Source of the DNA: Prevotella sp. MGM1
GTDB lineage: Bacteria; Bacteroidota; Bacteroidia; Bacteroidales; Bacteroidaceae
Length of the DNA: 64,000 nt
NCBI RefSeq assembly: GCF_002933775.1
Contig: NZ_BEWV01000216.1
Location: 36,044-100,043, forward strand
Reading direction: 5' to 3'
Made by a program: the position numbers and the translations under genes. Numbering within the stretch: the stretch's first letter is position 1; the number at the start of each line of letters is the position of its first letter. The notes beneath the pieces were generated by a model that worked only from the letters and a program-made list of their open reading frames with translations, was not told the DNA's origin and did no database searches. Shown piece by piece: positions 45,011 to 54,313 of the stretch.

Positions 45011-46480
45011 TTACTCCACGACGATTGGCTTGTATTTCGGCACGAGTGTCTTCATTATCGTCCAGCCAATCAAATAAGCCACGGCACAAATACAGAATAT
45101 TATCATATATCCCGCAGGTTTACCCTCAAACCCTAAGAATGAGAATGCCGCACCTTGATTTTCAGCGTATGTAAACAACATACCCGAGCCCGAGTTAATA
45201 AGAAGCGAGCCTATACCTCCGGCCATGGCGCCAATTCCCGTGATTGTGGCAATAGTGCTCTTGGGGAACATGTCACCGATAGTAGAGAACAGGTTGGCAG
45301 ACCATGCCTGATGCCCGGCACCGGCAAGACCGATAATCAATGCCGGCCACCATGCCGGATCGATTGGAGAACCGCTCCAATCAGCCAACGGCTGGGCGAA
45401 AAGAGCCAGTATCGGGAAGAACGCGAAGAGCAACATGGCACGCATACGGCCGGCATAAGCGCCCATTCCTTTTTTCTCTACGAAATACTTGGGCAGGTAA
45501 CCGCCGAATATCGAAAGCACTGTAACTATGGCATAAAGTACGAATATAAGCGCCTGGCCCATACCTGACGAAGACTTATAGCCGAACTGGTCCGAGAAAT
45601 AGGCAGGAGCCCAGAAAAGGAAGAACCACCATACACCGTCTGTCATGAACTTGCCTACAATGAAAGACCATGTCTGACGATATGTGAAACACTTTCCGAA
45701 AGGTATCTGCGGACCTTCGTCATGAGCGTCTTTCGGGTCAACGTCTGCCGCTGTGTCCTGATTGATATATGTAAGCTCAGCATCGTTCACATAAGCGGAT
45801 TTGCTGGGTTTGTCGTAAAGGAACACCCAACCGGCCATCCAGATAAATCCGAGCGCACCGATAATGATAAACGCCATCTCCCAACCGAGATGCTCGGCAA
45901 GTGTGGGAATGGTGATCGGAGCTGCCAGGGCACCCACCGAAGCGCCCGCATTGAATATTGACGTAGCGAAAGCACGGTCTTTCTTGGGGAAATACTCTGC
46001 CGTCACCTTTATGGCAGCCGGGAAGTTTCCTGCCTCACCGGCAGCAAGCACGCTGCGGCAGAAGAGGAACAGATATACGCTGAGCGTAGCGATGGAAAGC
46101 GCCGTCGCGGAGCCTGCCTCCACCGCTCTGAGAGCCTCCACCGACTCAAGCCCTTCCACCTGCATTGTCACCCAACCGCATCCTGCATGCAGACAAGCGC
46201 CGAGCGACCATACGAAGATTGCCCAAAGATAACCTTTCTTTGTGCCCATCCAGTCGATAAACTTACCTGCGAAGAGGCAGAATACCGCATAAAGAATTGA
46301 GAACGCACCGGTGATGAGTCCGTAGTCGGCATCCGTCCAGTGAAACTCGGGAGCGATAAAGTCCTTCCATGTAAGCGAAAGAACCTGACGATCCATGTAA
46401 TTTACTGTTGTCGCAAAGAACAACATCGCACAAATGACCCATCTGTAATTGGTCATTTTGGTAGTCTTGATCGAATTCAT
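45011..46480 (-). CDS. MFS transporter, hexuronate (ExuT)-like
   Basis: A 489-residue inner-membrane protein with 12 predicted helices. The start RWVICAMLFFATTVNYMDRQVLSLTWKDF and the following DYGLITGAFSILYAVFCLFAGKFIDWMGTKKGYLWAIFVWSLG are hallmarks of the anion:cation symporter branch that includes ExuT and relatives; GEAGNFPAAIKVTAEYFPKKDRAFATSIFNAGASVGA is its conserved helix 4-5 region. The likely substrates are hexuronates such as galacturonate, which fits the pectin-lyase genes in the first 21 kb, although they are far apart and other sugar acids are possible. An insertion of about 40 residues (VEGLESVEALRAVEAGS) lengthens the first periplasmic loops. Alternative start M9 exists. Confidence 0.8.
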   Translation of the reverse strand: MNSIKTTKMTNYRWVICAMLFFATTVNYMDRQVLSLTWKDFIAPEFHWTDADYGLITGAFSILYAVFCLFAGKFIDWMGTKKGYLWAIFVWSLGACLHAGCGWVTMQVEGLESVEALRAVEAGSATALSIATLSVYLFLFCRSVLAAGEAGNFPAAIKVTAEYFPKKDRAFATSIFNAGASVGALAAPITIPTLAEHLGWEMAFIIIGALGFIWMAGWVFLYDKPSKSAYVNDAELTYINQDTAADVDPKDAHDEGPQIPFGKCFTYRQTWSFIVGKFMTDGVWWFFLFWAPAYFSDQFGYKSSSGMGQALIFVLYAIVTVLSIFGGYLPKYFVEKKGMGAYAGRMRAMLLFAFFPILALFAQPLADWSGSPIDPAWWPALIIGLAGAGHQAWSANLFSTIGDMFPKSTIATITGIGAMAGGIGSLLINSGSGMLFTYAENQGAAFSFLGFEGKPAGYMIIFCICAVAYLIGWTIMKTLVPKYKPIVVE

Positions 46481-46531
46481 TTGTTATTAGAGATATTTTT
46501 GTTATGTTTTCAGTGCAATCAGTCCTGCTTG

Positions 46532-46539
46532 CAAAGATA
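46532..46539 (-). promoter_or_regulatory. Putative -7 box of the MFS transporter gene
   Basis: Minus-strand TATCTTTG followed by CAAG, 51 bp upstream of the ATG at 46480. Confidence 0.5.
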
Positions 46540-46609
46540 CACTATTTTTTCTTATTCTATTAACTTATCATGTATTTATTTCACCTGCATGACGCTTTTG
46601 ACAGCTTTG

Positions 46610-49102
46610 TCAATCCTGATAATACACTTTCTTCACTCTTCCGCTTACGCTCGTGAGCACTTCGTACGGTATGGTACCGAGAGAGTCCGAGAGCACCGTC
46701 ACCGGCAGATTACCGCCGAAAATCTCCACCGCGTCACCCTCTTTGCAGTCTATTCCCGTCACGTCTATCATAGCCACATCCATGCATATATTGCCCACGT
46801 AAGGTGCCCTGCATCCGTTTACGAGACAATGGCACCGCCCGTTGCCGAGACGCCGGTTCAGTCCGTCGGCATATCCGATGGGTATCGCCGCTATGACGCT
46901 GTCCCGTTCGAGTATGCCTTTACGACTGTAACCCACCGTTTCTTCCTTAGGCACATTTCTCAGTTGCAGGATTGTGGTTTTAAGAGTGCTCACCGTATTG
47001 AGCACTCTGTTGTCACGGCTATCTATTCCATACAGTCCCAGGCCGAGACGGCACATGTCGAGCTGTCTTTCGGGGAAGTGCTCTATGCCTGCCGAGTTGT
47101 CCATGTGCCGCAAAATCTTATGGTCGAACGCCGATTGCAGACGGCCGGCGGCCTCGGTAAACAGCGTGAACTGCCTTGCGGAAAATTCATCGAAGCCGTC
47201 GCTGTCGGCCCCGACGAAATGTGAGAACACCGAGCGCGGTATGATCGCGTTCTGCCGTTTCAGCCTGTATATCACCTCTTCCATGTCTTTCTCCGGGTCG
47301 AAACCGAGACGGTGCATGCCCGTATCGAGCTTTATATGTACCGGATAGCCCGTTATCCCCTCACGCTCGGCGGCCTTAACGAGAGCGTCCATCAGCCTGA
47401 AACTATACACCTCCGGCTCAAGGTCATAGTCAAACATTGTCTTGAAAGCCGTCATCTCGGGATTCATTATCATTATATTGCTTGTAATCCCGTTCTTTCT
47501 CAGCGTGACACCCTCATCGGCCACGGCCACCGCAAGATAGTCCACGCGGTGGTCCTGCAACGTTTTAGCCACCTCCACAGAGCCTGTGCCGTAGGCATCG
47601 GCCTTTACCATGCACACCAGTTTTGTCTCGGGCCGCATGAACGAACGGTAAAAATTGAGGTTTGCCACCACCGCGTTAAGGTTCACTTCGAGTATCGTCT
47701 CGTGAACTTTCAGCTCGAGCAGTTCCGTTATGCGGTCGAAACCAAACATCCTCGACCCTTTTATCAATATAACCTCGTCATGTAACGATCGGAATACATC
47801 ACTGTCTACAAATTGCGCCGTGCCCGTAAAGAAATACTTTTCCGCCACGCCTATACATGCCGCACACGACTCTATATCCTTTCCTATACCGATAAATTTC
47901 CGCACCCCTCGCTTCACCGCCAGCTCCGAGACTTCCTTGTATAATGCCTCGGGGCGCTCGCCGCTCTGGTGAATGTCACTCAGTATCAGCGTGCGCTTGC
48001 GTCCGTTATGATCCGGACGGCGGTTCATGAAATCAAGAGCAATGTCAAGCGAGTTCACATCAGAGTTGTAAGAGTCGTTTATCAACGTGCACCCGCCGTT
48101 CCCTTCCTTCACTTCAAGGCGCATGGCCACCGGTTCGAGACGGCCCATCCTGCTGTCGAGCTCCTCCGGCTCCACTCCAAGATAAAGAGCGGCGCAGGCA
48201 CAGGCGAAAGAGCATTTCACCGAGGCCTCATCAATAAAAGGCAGATGATACTCGCCGGCCACACCTTTATATATATAGCACACCCTCACCGACTGGCTGC
48301 CGTCGGCATCCTGCCATTCTACGGATATATCCTTGAAATACATCGGCGCGTTACTATCCGTCGTGCTCCACCCTATACGCTCGCCCTTGAAATCAGCCCT
48401 ACGGATATTGCGGCTCACCACAGCGTCATCCGAATCGTATATGACTACCTTGGCATCGTGAAACAAGGATATCTTCTCGCCGCACTTCTCGTCCATAGAC
48501 CGGAAATTCTCCTGATGCGCCGAGCCGAGCGACGTGATTACCCCGATGGTCGGCTGTATTATGTCGCGCAAGGCGTTCATCTCTCCCGGCTCGCTGATTC
48601 CGGCCTCAAACAGTCCCACTTCCGTATTCTCACCCAGCAGCCATACCGATAACGGCACTCCTATCTGCGAGTTATACGACTTCGGCGAGCGTGTGACCAC
48701 CATCTGAGGCGAGAGCAACTGACTGAGCCACTCTTTCACCATCGTCTTCCCGTTGGAGCCGGTAATGCCTACAACAGGTATGTCAAATTCGTCACGGTGA
48801 CGCTCTGCAAGACGCTGCAACGCCGCAAGCGGGCTTACCACCTTAAGGAAATTGGCGTCGGCATAATCGCCGGCGGCATTCTCCGGTACGTGCCTCACCA
48901 CAAAATTACGCACCCCGCGGCGATAAAGGTCGGCAATATAGTTATGACCGTCGTTGCGTTCGGAGCGCAACGCGAAAAACAAAGTCTCTTCAGGAAAACA
49001 CAGCGAGCGGCTATCCGTGAGTATCCACCTGATATCAGTGTCGGTATTTCCTATGCGCCGTGCCCCGATGAGCGTTATTATCTGCTCTATGCCATACTTC
49101 AT
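46610..49102 (-). CDS. Bifunctional MurF ligase / alanine racemase
   Basis: An 830-residue fusion known from Bacteroidota. Residues about 1-450 are MurF (UDP-MurNAc-tripeptide:D-Ala-D-Ala ligase): DSRSLCFPEETLFFALR, the ATP loop VVGITGSNGKTMVKEWL near residue 112, and NDSYNSDVNSLDIAL. Residues about 460-830 are alanine racemase: the PLP-lysine motif CMVKADAYGTG near residue 497, GMHRLGF, and the catalytic-tyrosine loop IPIGYADGLNRRLGNG near residue 742. The fusion couples D-alanine supply to its use in peptidoglycan. It lies downstream of the GSCFA gene on the same strand with a 73-bp gap, and may be co-transcribed with it. Confidence 0.95.
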   Translation of the reverse strand: MKYGIEQIITLIGARRIGNTDTDIRWILTDSRSLCFPEETLFFALRSERNDGHNYIADLYRRGVRNFVVRHVPENAAGDYADANFLKVVSPLAALQRLAERHRDEFDIPVVGITGSNGKTMVKEWLSQLLSPQMVVTRSPKSYNSQIGVPLSVWLLGENTEVGLFEAGISEPGEMNALRDIIQPTIGVITSLGSAHQENFRSMDEKCGEKISLFHDAKVVIYDSDDAVVSRNIRRADFKGERIGWSTTDSNAPMYFKDISVEWQDADGSQSVRVCYIYKGVAGEYHLPFIDEASVKCSFACACAALYLGVEPEELDSRMGRLEPVAMRLEVKEGNGGCTLINDSYNSDVNSLDIALDFMNRRPDHNGRKRTLILSDIHQSGERPEALYKEVSELAVKRGVRKFIGIGKDIESCAACIGVAEKYFFTGTAQFVDSDVFRSLHDEVILIKGSRMFGFDRITELLELKVHETILEVNLNAVVANLNFYRSFMRPETKLVCMVKADAYGTGSVEVAKTLQDHRVDYLAVAVADEGVTLRKNGITSNIMIMNPEMTAFKTMFDYDLEPEVYSFRLMDALVKAAEREGITGYPVHIKLDTGMHRLGFDPEKDMEEVIYRLKRQNAIIPRSVFSHFVGADSDGFDEFSARQFTLFTEAAGRLQSAFDHKILRHMDNSAGIEHFPERQLDMCRLGLGLYGIDSRDNRVLNTVSTLKTTILQLRNVPKEETVGYSRKGILERDSVIAAIPIGYADGLNRRLGNGRCHCLVNGCRAPYVGNICMDVAMIDVTGIDCKEGDAVEIFGGNLPVTVLSDSLGTIPYEVLTSVSGRVKKVYYQD

Positions 49103-49175
49103 TTCATTCTCTTTTTTATGTGAAAAACATTGCGCCGCACTGTAACGGCACTCCGTTTAATGTTTACTACCAAAT

Positions 49176-50012
49176 TCACCGCAACCTGCCTTTCATCTCC
49201 ACAATACCCTCATCCAACTCTAGACCCGAATATTTTCTTGACAGTTCAGCAACCTTTAACATCGTTTTATCCATGAAAGCCCGGTATTCGTCAGAGTCGG
49301 GGTTGAACGGCTTGTGACCCAGCGCATCCTTGACTGGCTTCCAGTCCTTTACAAATTGCCGCGCGGCATCACTCAGATAGACGTCATGCAACCGTTGCCA
49401 GATATATTCCACAGCCTGAGACGACGGATGTAACATATCAGGCGAGTGGAAACGGTAATCCCGCAACTCATCGTTCATAATCTCATACGCCGGGAAATAC
49501 ACACAGTTGCCATAGCGCTTCACCACACATTCGGCAGCGAGCAGCAGCACAGCCTTGGACAGCCGGCTGCCGTGATATCCGTATTTGGCATATCTGATAG
49601 GGCTGACAGTGAGCACCACCTTCACTCCCGCGTTTCTACCTACAAGGATATCCACCGCCCTGGAAAGATAACCGGCACACTCATCCACCGTAAGTTCCTG
49701 CTCATCGAAAAGAGCCTGCGGCCGTTTCCGGCAATTGTCCACTATCTCCCCCGTGGCTTTCAGGCGGTATACGTGGTTTGTGCCCAGAGTGATAAACGCC
49801 GTTCCCGGCGCTTCGCCACAGCGCTCCACTGTGTGCAGTATGCTTGCCGGATTATACATCACGCCATAAGGATTTACCACAGCCCTGAACTTCTCTTCCT
49901 CAAACCTGCGTCCTATATTGTCCGCAAAGCACGAGCCCACGAAGAGCATCTTCTCCTGCGGCTCTATCGCAAAACCGGGCGACGGCACGTCCACTATCGT
50001 CATCAATTCCAT
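49176..50012 (-). CDS. GSCFA-domain protein
   Basis: A 278-residue soluble protein beginning with the motif that names the family: FVGSCFADNIGRRF near residue 25. Other conserved blocks are VNPYGVMYNPASI, FITLGTNHVYR, VVLTVSPIRY and SPDMLHPSSQAVEYIW. The Gly-Ser-x-x-x-Asn, Gly-x-Asn-like and Asp-x-x-His blocks resemble the SGNH hydrolase layout, with Ser27 in GSC and the late DMLHPS segment as possible catalytic residues. Function is not established for the family; an esterase-like activity on a cell-wall or glycan substrate is only an inference. No signal peptide, so it is probably cytoplasmic. It precedes murF-alr on the same strand. Confidence 0.85.
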   Translation of the reverse strand: MELMTIVDVPSPGFAIEPQEKMLFVGSCFADNIGRRFEEEKFRAVVNPYGVMYNPASILHTVERCGEAPGTAFITLGTNHVYRLKATGEIVDNCRKRPQALFDEQELTVDECAGYLSRAVDILVGRNAGVKVVLTVSPIRYAKYGYHGSRLSKAVLLLAAECVVKRYGNCVYFPAYEIMNDELRDYRFHSPDMLHPSSQAVEYIWQRLHDVYLSDAARQFVKDWKPVKDALGHKPFNPDSDEYRAFMDKTMLKVAELSRKYSGLELDEGIVEMKGRLR

Positions 50013-50803
50013 GCTTTCACTTTTAAATCACTGTAACCCTACGTTACAAGACGCAAAAATACTGAAAAAATATCATTGGATGATATTTTCCCAGTATTTT
50101 TATTACGCAAATCCTATATATGCGATGTATCAGAACGCTACACCAACACCGAAAGATATTCTGCTCTTGCCGATAAAACCGTCAAGTTCCGGCTTTACCG
50201 ACCAACGGTACTGATATGCCAAGCGGACGGCGAAGCAGCTGTACTTCACACATATACCGACCACCGGAGATATGGCAAAGACGAATATCCATGCTTATTA
50301 CGGTGATGTATTCCGTTGTCGCCCGTCGGTGTGACGCGCTCTCCATGTATAAAGATGTAAAGAAAACTATCAAGAATTTAACATTTGAAAAATCGTGAAA
50401 TAGAAAACGGAAAGTGGTTTCCGGACAGTTTTTATATGTTTTTCTCACCGCTATTCTGCGACGGGATACCCGTTGGAACGCATTTAGCGGCATATTGCGA
50501 TGCGTTTAGCGGCCCGTTGGAACGCAACGGGCCGCTAAACGCATGACAACCGGATACCAATCAGCCCGATCCGATCCGTAAAAACGGGAGATTTTGTAAC
50601 CGAGACGAAGAGTTATCCATATATACCCCTGACACACAGCAAATTGCGCCAAGCAGCAAAATACGACACTATTTCCGGCCTCGGGATTTGTATTTCAAAA
50701 CAATCGAGTATTCCGGAGGCTTTTGTAATAATTATTCCGAGTCGTATACGCATGCCTGCCGGAAAAGCGGATGCAGGCCGATACCCGGCATGACAGGGAG
50801 CTT
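50013..50803. other. Long spacer with repeat copy C
   Basis: 791 bp between the GSCFA gene start and the end of the Fkp gene, with no supported gene. The clearest element is modular repeat copy C (50469-50544). The sequence on either side is AT-rich with no clear terminator for Fkp. Confidence 0.5.
50469..50544. repeat. Modular hairpin repeat, copy C
   Basis: A perfect 20-bp inverted repeat (50500-50519 with 50525-50544, ATGCGTTTAGCGGCCCGTTG and its complement) with a 5-nt loop. The block CCCGTTGGAACGCA occurs twice as a direct repeat (50469-50482 and 50513-50526). GATACCCGTTG and AACGCATTTAG are shared with copy B. Confidence 0.75.
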
Positions 50804-53530
50804 TCAGCTCCTGCTCACCTGCAATCCCTTCCTGCTGAGCGACATCTCCACGAAACGTGCGTTGGCGTTGGTTCGGTTTTCGTTTATCGTCTGCTTGATG
50901 CGCGCTGCCGCCTCCGGATCTTTGGCCACCATATAGAGATAGCCTCCGCCGCCGGCTCCGGGCAGTTTGTAGCCCAGACATAGGTCGTCCACCAGATCGG
51001 TGACGGCCCTCACGGCAGCCGGGTTGGTGCCACTGTCAAGCGCCTGATTTTGTTGCCACGTCTTTCCGACGAGCAGGCCTGCCCGGTGGAAGTCTTGCCG
51101 CTGTATGGCCTCGTACATGTCCATGGTGTGCGCCTTCATCTCGCGCAGCAACCGCAACTGGTCGCCACGGTTGAGGAACATGCGCCGCACTATCTCCGAG
51201 AGTATGTTCTTGGCCGTGCGGGTGATGCCGGTATAATATAATAGGTGGCAACGGGCATATTCGGGCTGCGTGTATATATCGTCAGGCAACCAGCGCACAA
51301 GCGGGTCTTGCTCAAACCCGCGGGCGGTCTGCAACAGTTTCACGCCGTGCAGCACTCCGCCGAACTGGTCTTGCCAGCCGCCACCGGTGGTGAGCAACTG
51401 CTCGAGCACAAGCGTCCGCTTGCCAATCTCGGCCTTGTCCCACGCCAGAGAGCAGAAGTCGCTCACCGCTCCGAGCACCGTGGCGGCGAGAATGCTGCTC
51501 GTGCCGAGCCCGCTGCCGGCGGGAATGGCCGACAGCAGGGTCAGCTCTATTCCGCAACCGAAATCCTCGAGCTGCGCACGGAGCGACGGGTATGGCTCGA
51601 CGCTGTAACCGGGCTGGAAACCGGCGAGCACAAGCGCGGCCTTGGGAATGGAGAACGGGCTGCCCACATGGGTGAAATCGGCCAGTTGCCCGTATGTGTC
51701 TATCACCTCGACAGCGCCGAGGTCGATGCTGCGGAGCACGATGTGGGGCTCACGGCATGGGCGCACGTAGGTCTGCAAGGGCGGCTGTCCGTTCAGTTCG
51801 ATGGCGAGGTTTATCACGTTGCCGCCCTCAGTGAGGCAGAACGGCGGCGTGTCTGTCCATCCACCGGCAATGTCTATGCGCACGGGGCTGCGCCCCCACA
51901 CTATCTGGTCGCTGTATACCGACATGCGCGGACTCTGCTTCCGGGCGAGCACGGTCTCGGTGAGTCCCTCGCGCAGCAGGCCGAACGCACGGCTCTCGTC
52001 GGCCGCATGGTCGCGGCCGGCAAGGCGATTGACCTCCGAGCGGAACATGGCGTCGTTTATTCTCTTCATCAACGGCTGCGTGACGGGCAGTTCGGCGGGC
52101 AGAGGTATGCCGGCGGCGGCAAAGTCGCGGGCGGCATCGTCGAGGTCGAGCTGATAGAAAACGCTGTGCTCGTGGTTGTCGGCCAACTCGCTCCAACAGT
52201 CGCGGCGGAAGCGGCGGCGCTGCTCCACAAGGCGCACGAGATTGGCCTCGGTGGATATCTGCTCGGCACTCAGCAGGGTGGCACCGTCGGTATCGGTCTC
52301 GCCGCCCAGCATGGCCTGCAGCGCACGGCCCATGTCATCGGCATTGTCGAACACGGGGAACATGGGCACCTGCTGCATGGCGCCGGCAAACTTGTCGTCT
52401 ATCATATACGGACGGACCACCCACTCGCTCTCACCCACCGGCACGATGTCAACGCACTGTCCCGGATTGAGAGTTATCCGCCAGTCGTTGACCGGTACTC
52501 CGGTGACGATATTGTCCGTGCTGAGCGTCCATCCGGCAGCCACATGGCTGTTTTCGATCCACAGGTTACGGTTGTCTTCCGTTATCTTTATGTCCACACG
52601 TGAGTTCTGTATGAATATCGACGGGTGGGGTTTGCGGCCGTTGTGCATTATCTCACGCTGGTCATTGACTATATTCTGTATGGCAAGAGTAGACGAAATC
52701 ATCTCGCGGCTCGTGCCATAGTGGTAAAACTCGCCTCCCGGCAGGGGCAGAATGGCCACGCTCAGCGAGCGCAGCTCGTCGTCCACGATTTGCGGATCGG
52801 TGCCGAGCGCACGCCCGAAATCGGAATACAGGTCGTATTCGGTGATATCCTTACCACGGCCGGAGCGCTCCATGAGCAGGCTGACGGCACGGTCGCTGAG
52901 CATCCACACGCCTATGTCGGTAAGGTAAAAACTTGTTTGCAGAAGGTCGTTAAGTTCGGATATGCCCGGTTTTTGGAGCATCCGCTTCAGCACAGATGGC
53001 GACTTGCGGTCGCTGACGAACACTCCGTGGTCGGTGGCGATGGACGAATCGAGCCACAGGCCGTAGCACACCACGTCGGCATCGGGCACGGGCGGCAGTT
53101 GCTCGGCAGCGCGTATATATACGTCGCCGCTTACAATCATAGTATGGATATTGTCGGGCGCGAGGCGCATCAGACGCTCATACAGCGGAAGTTGCAGGTC
53201 GAGCAGCGTCTGCGCAAGGCGCTGTCCGCGCTCCCATCTGAACACGGGAACGGGTGTAAGTATCTTACCCGACGGAGCATAAGACGGCAACCGGCGGCTC
53301 TGGCCTCCGGCATGGAGCAGTATGCGGCGCCCGGATGCAAGCCAGCCGGCGAAATCACGACCCTCACTCTCTGCCTCATGACACTGTTCGAGCAACCACG
53401 TGGTGCCTCCGCCACTGCCGAGTTTGTGCCCCACAGGGTCATTTGTACAAAAATACTCATCACGGGACAACCCCGTTATGTCATGAAAACTGCCCACAAG
53501 GTTGGGCGGAAGTGATAGCAACTTTTTCAT
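50804..53530 (-). CDS. fkp: Bifunctional L-fucokinase / GDP-L-fucose pyrophosphorylase
   Basis: 908 residues from the ATG at 53530; an upstream in-frame start at 53596 is rejected because the -7 box (53553-53560) lies between. The N-terminal half is the fucose-1-phosphate guanylyltransferase, with a nucleotide-loop motif LLHAGGQSRRLPSYAPSGK near residue 70. The C-terminal part is a GHMP kinase (fucokinase): PVRIDIAGGWTDTPPF near residue 550, the ATP loop AIPAGSGLGTSSILAATVLG near 667, and a GAGGGGYLYMV block near the end. It converts salvaged L-fucose to GDP-fucose for capsule and glycoprotein fucosylation. Slightly shorter than the roughly 950-residue enzyme of B. fragilis. The fucose permease gene lies about 2.4 kb away. 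Confidence 0.95.
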   Translation of the reverse strand: MKKLLSLPPNLVGSFHDITGLSRDEYFCTNDPVGHKLGSGGGTTWLLEQCHEAESEGRDFAGWLASGRRILLHAGGQSRRLPSYAPSGKILTPVPVFRWERGQRLAQTLLDLQLPLYERLMRLAPDNIHTMIVSGDVYIRAAEQLPPVPDADVVCYGLWLDSSIATDHGVFVSDRKSPSVLKRMLQKPGISELNDLLQTSFYLTDIGVWMLSDRAVSLLMERSGRGKDITEYDLYSDFGRALGTDPQIVDDELRSLSVAILPLPGGEFYHYGTSREMISSTLAIQNIVNDQREIMHNGRKPHPSIFIQNSRVDIKITEDNRNLWIENSHVAAGWTLSTDNIVTGVPVNDWRITLNPGQCVDIVPVGESEWVVRPYMIDDKFAGAMQQVPMFPVFDNADDMGRALQAMLGGETDTDGATLLSAEQISTEANLVRLVEQRRRFRRDCWSELADNHEHSVFYQLDLDDAARDFAAAGIPLPAELPVTQPLMKRINDAMFRSEVNRLAGRDHAADESRAFGLLREGLTETVLARKQSPRMSVYSDQIVWGRSPVRIDIAGGWTDTPPFCLTEGGNVINLAIELNGQPPLQTYVRPCREPHIVLRSIDLGAVEVIDTYGQLADFTHVGSPFSIPKAALVLAGFQPGYSVEPYPSLRAQLEDFGCGIELTLLSAIPAGSGLGTSSILAATVLGAVSDFCSLAWDKAEIGKRTLVLEQLLTTGGGWQDQFGGVLHGVKLLQTARGFEQDPLVRWLPDDIYTQPEYARCHLLYYTGITRTAKNILSEIVRRMFLNRGDQLRLLREMKAHTMDMYEAIQRQDFHRAGLLVGKTWQQNQALDSGTNPAAVRAVTDLVDDLCLGYKLPGAGGGGYLYMVAKDPEAAARIKQTINENRTNANARFVEMSLSRKGLQVSRS

Positions 53531-53552
53531 AATCTTTATGGAATTAGCAAAG

Positions 53553-53560
53553 CAAAGGTA
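53553..53560 (-). promoter_or_regulatory. Putative -7 box of fkp
   Basis: Minus-strand TACCTTTG followed by CTTTG, 22 bp upstream of the ATG at 53530. Confidence 0.55.
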
Positions 53561-53671
53561 GTGCAAAACAACCACACAGCAAAAACAACAGAGCATGCCA
53601 AACGGCCGATAAGGTTAAAACAGGCATAGGATTTAGACGCAGCGGACATTGAATTTAAATTTCGTTAACTG

Positions 53672-53708
53672 TTTTTTTTTTTTGTTTGCAAAACAATGCG
53701 TACTTTTG
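53672..53708 (+). promoter_or_regulatory. Promoter with T12 tract and TTTG / TACTTTTG boxes
   Basis: A run of twelve T (53672-53683) overlaps the -33-type TTTG (53681-53684 or 53685-53688); the -7 box TACTTTTG is at 53701-53708. It drives the small exported protein gene starting at 53751. Confidence 0.6.
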
Positions 53709-53750
53709 CACACACCAATCAAAAATGTATTAATAATTCAAAAAACTCTT

Positions 53751-54263
53751 ATGACTATGAGAAAAATATTCGTTATCGCTGCCATGATGTGCGGATACGC
53801 ACTGAACACAATGGCGCAGACCGATTATGAACACGCCCAGACACGAGTGCAAGAGGCTATGTCGGAATTTTTTGTGCGCCCGATGGTAGCCGAACTGAAA
53901 ATGATAAACACCGAATGCCAGGAATATGGCCCGTTCAACATATACCCGGGAGTACCCCTCAGCGACATTTCCATAGCTCTGGTGCAAGACGCCAAGGCCA
54001 ACGCCGCGTACAAGGCGGCTCAAATAGCGGGAGCGGACATCATTCTCGGCGCGACATTCTACGTGGTGAACAACAAGAAACAGAAAGGACTCGACATAAT
54101 CGTGAAAGGATATCCGGCAAAATACACCGACTTCCACAACTACGGAGACAAGAGCACCGACGAGAAATGGGTAGGTCCCTTGCAGGAAGGCGCAAGGATA
54201 CGCAGCTATCAGACCGGCTCTACCCAAACAGCATCGGTGAGCAACGAGACAAGAAACAAATAA
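53751..54263 (+). CDS. Small exported protein of unknown function
   Basis: 170 residues from the ATG at 53751 (or 168 from the one at 53757). The promoter at 53672-53708 rules out the longer upstream frame. Signal peptide MTMRKIFVIAAMMCGYALNTMAQ. The mature part has no recognised family: a helical region (DYEHAQTRVQEAMSEFFVRPMVAELKM), then an alternating hydrophobic segment DIILGATFYVVNNKKQKGLDIIVKGYPAKY that looks beta-stranded and a polar tail ending in SNETRNK. It is followed 50 bp later by a small outer-membrane barrel gene, so the two may form one unit. Likely periplasmic or surface-exposed. Confidence 0.7.
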   Translation: MTMRKIFVIAAMMCGYALNTMAQTDYEHAQTRVQEAMSEFFVRPMVAELKMINTECQEYGPFNIYPGVPLSDISIALVQDAKANAAYKAAQIAGADIILGATFYVVNNKKQKGLDIIVKGYPAKYTDFHNYGDKSTDEKWVGPLQEGARIRSYQTGSTQTASVSNETRNK

Positions 54264-54313
54264 TGTACAGAATGATTTACACATATAATTATTAATATCA
54301 AAAACAACAGAAC

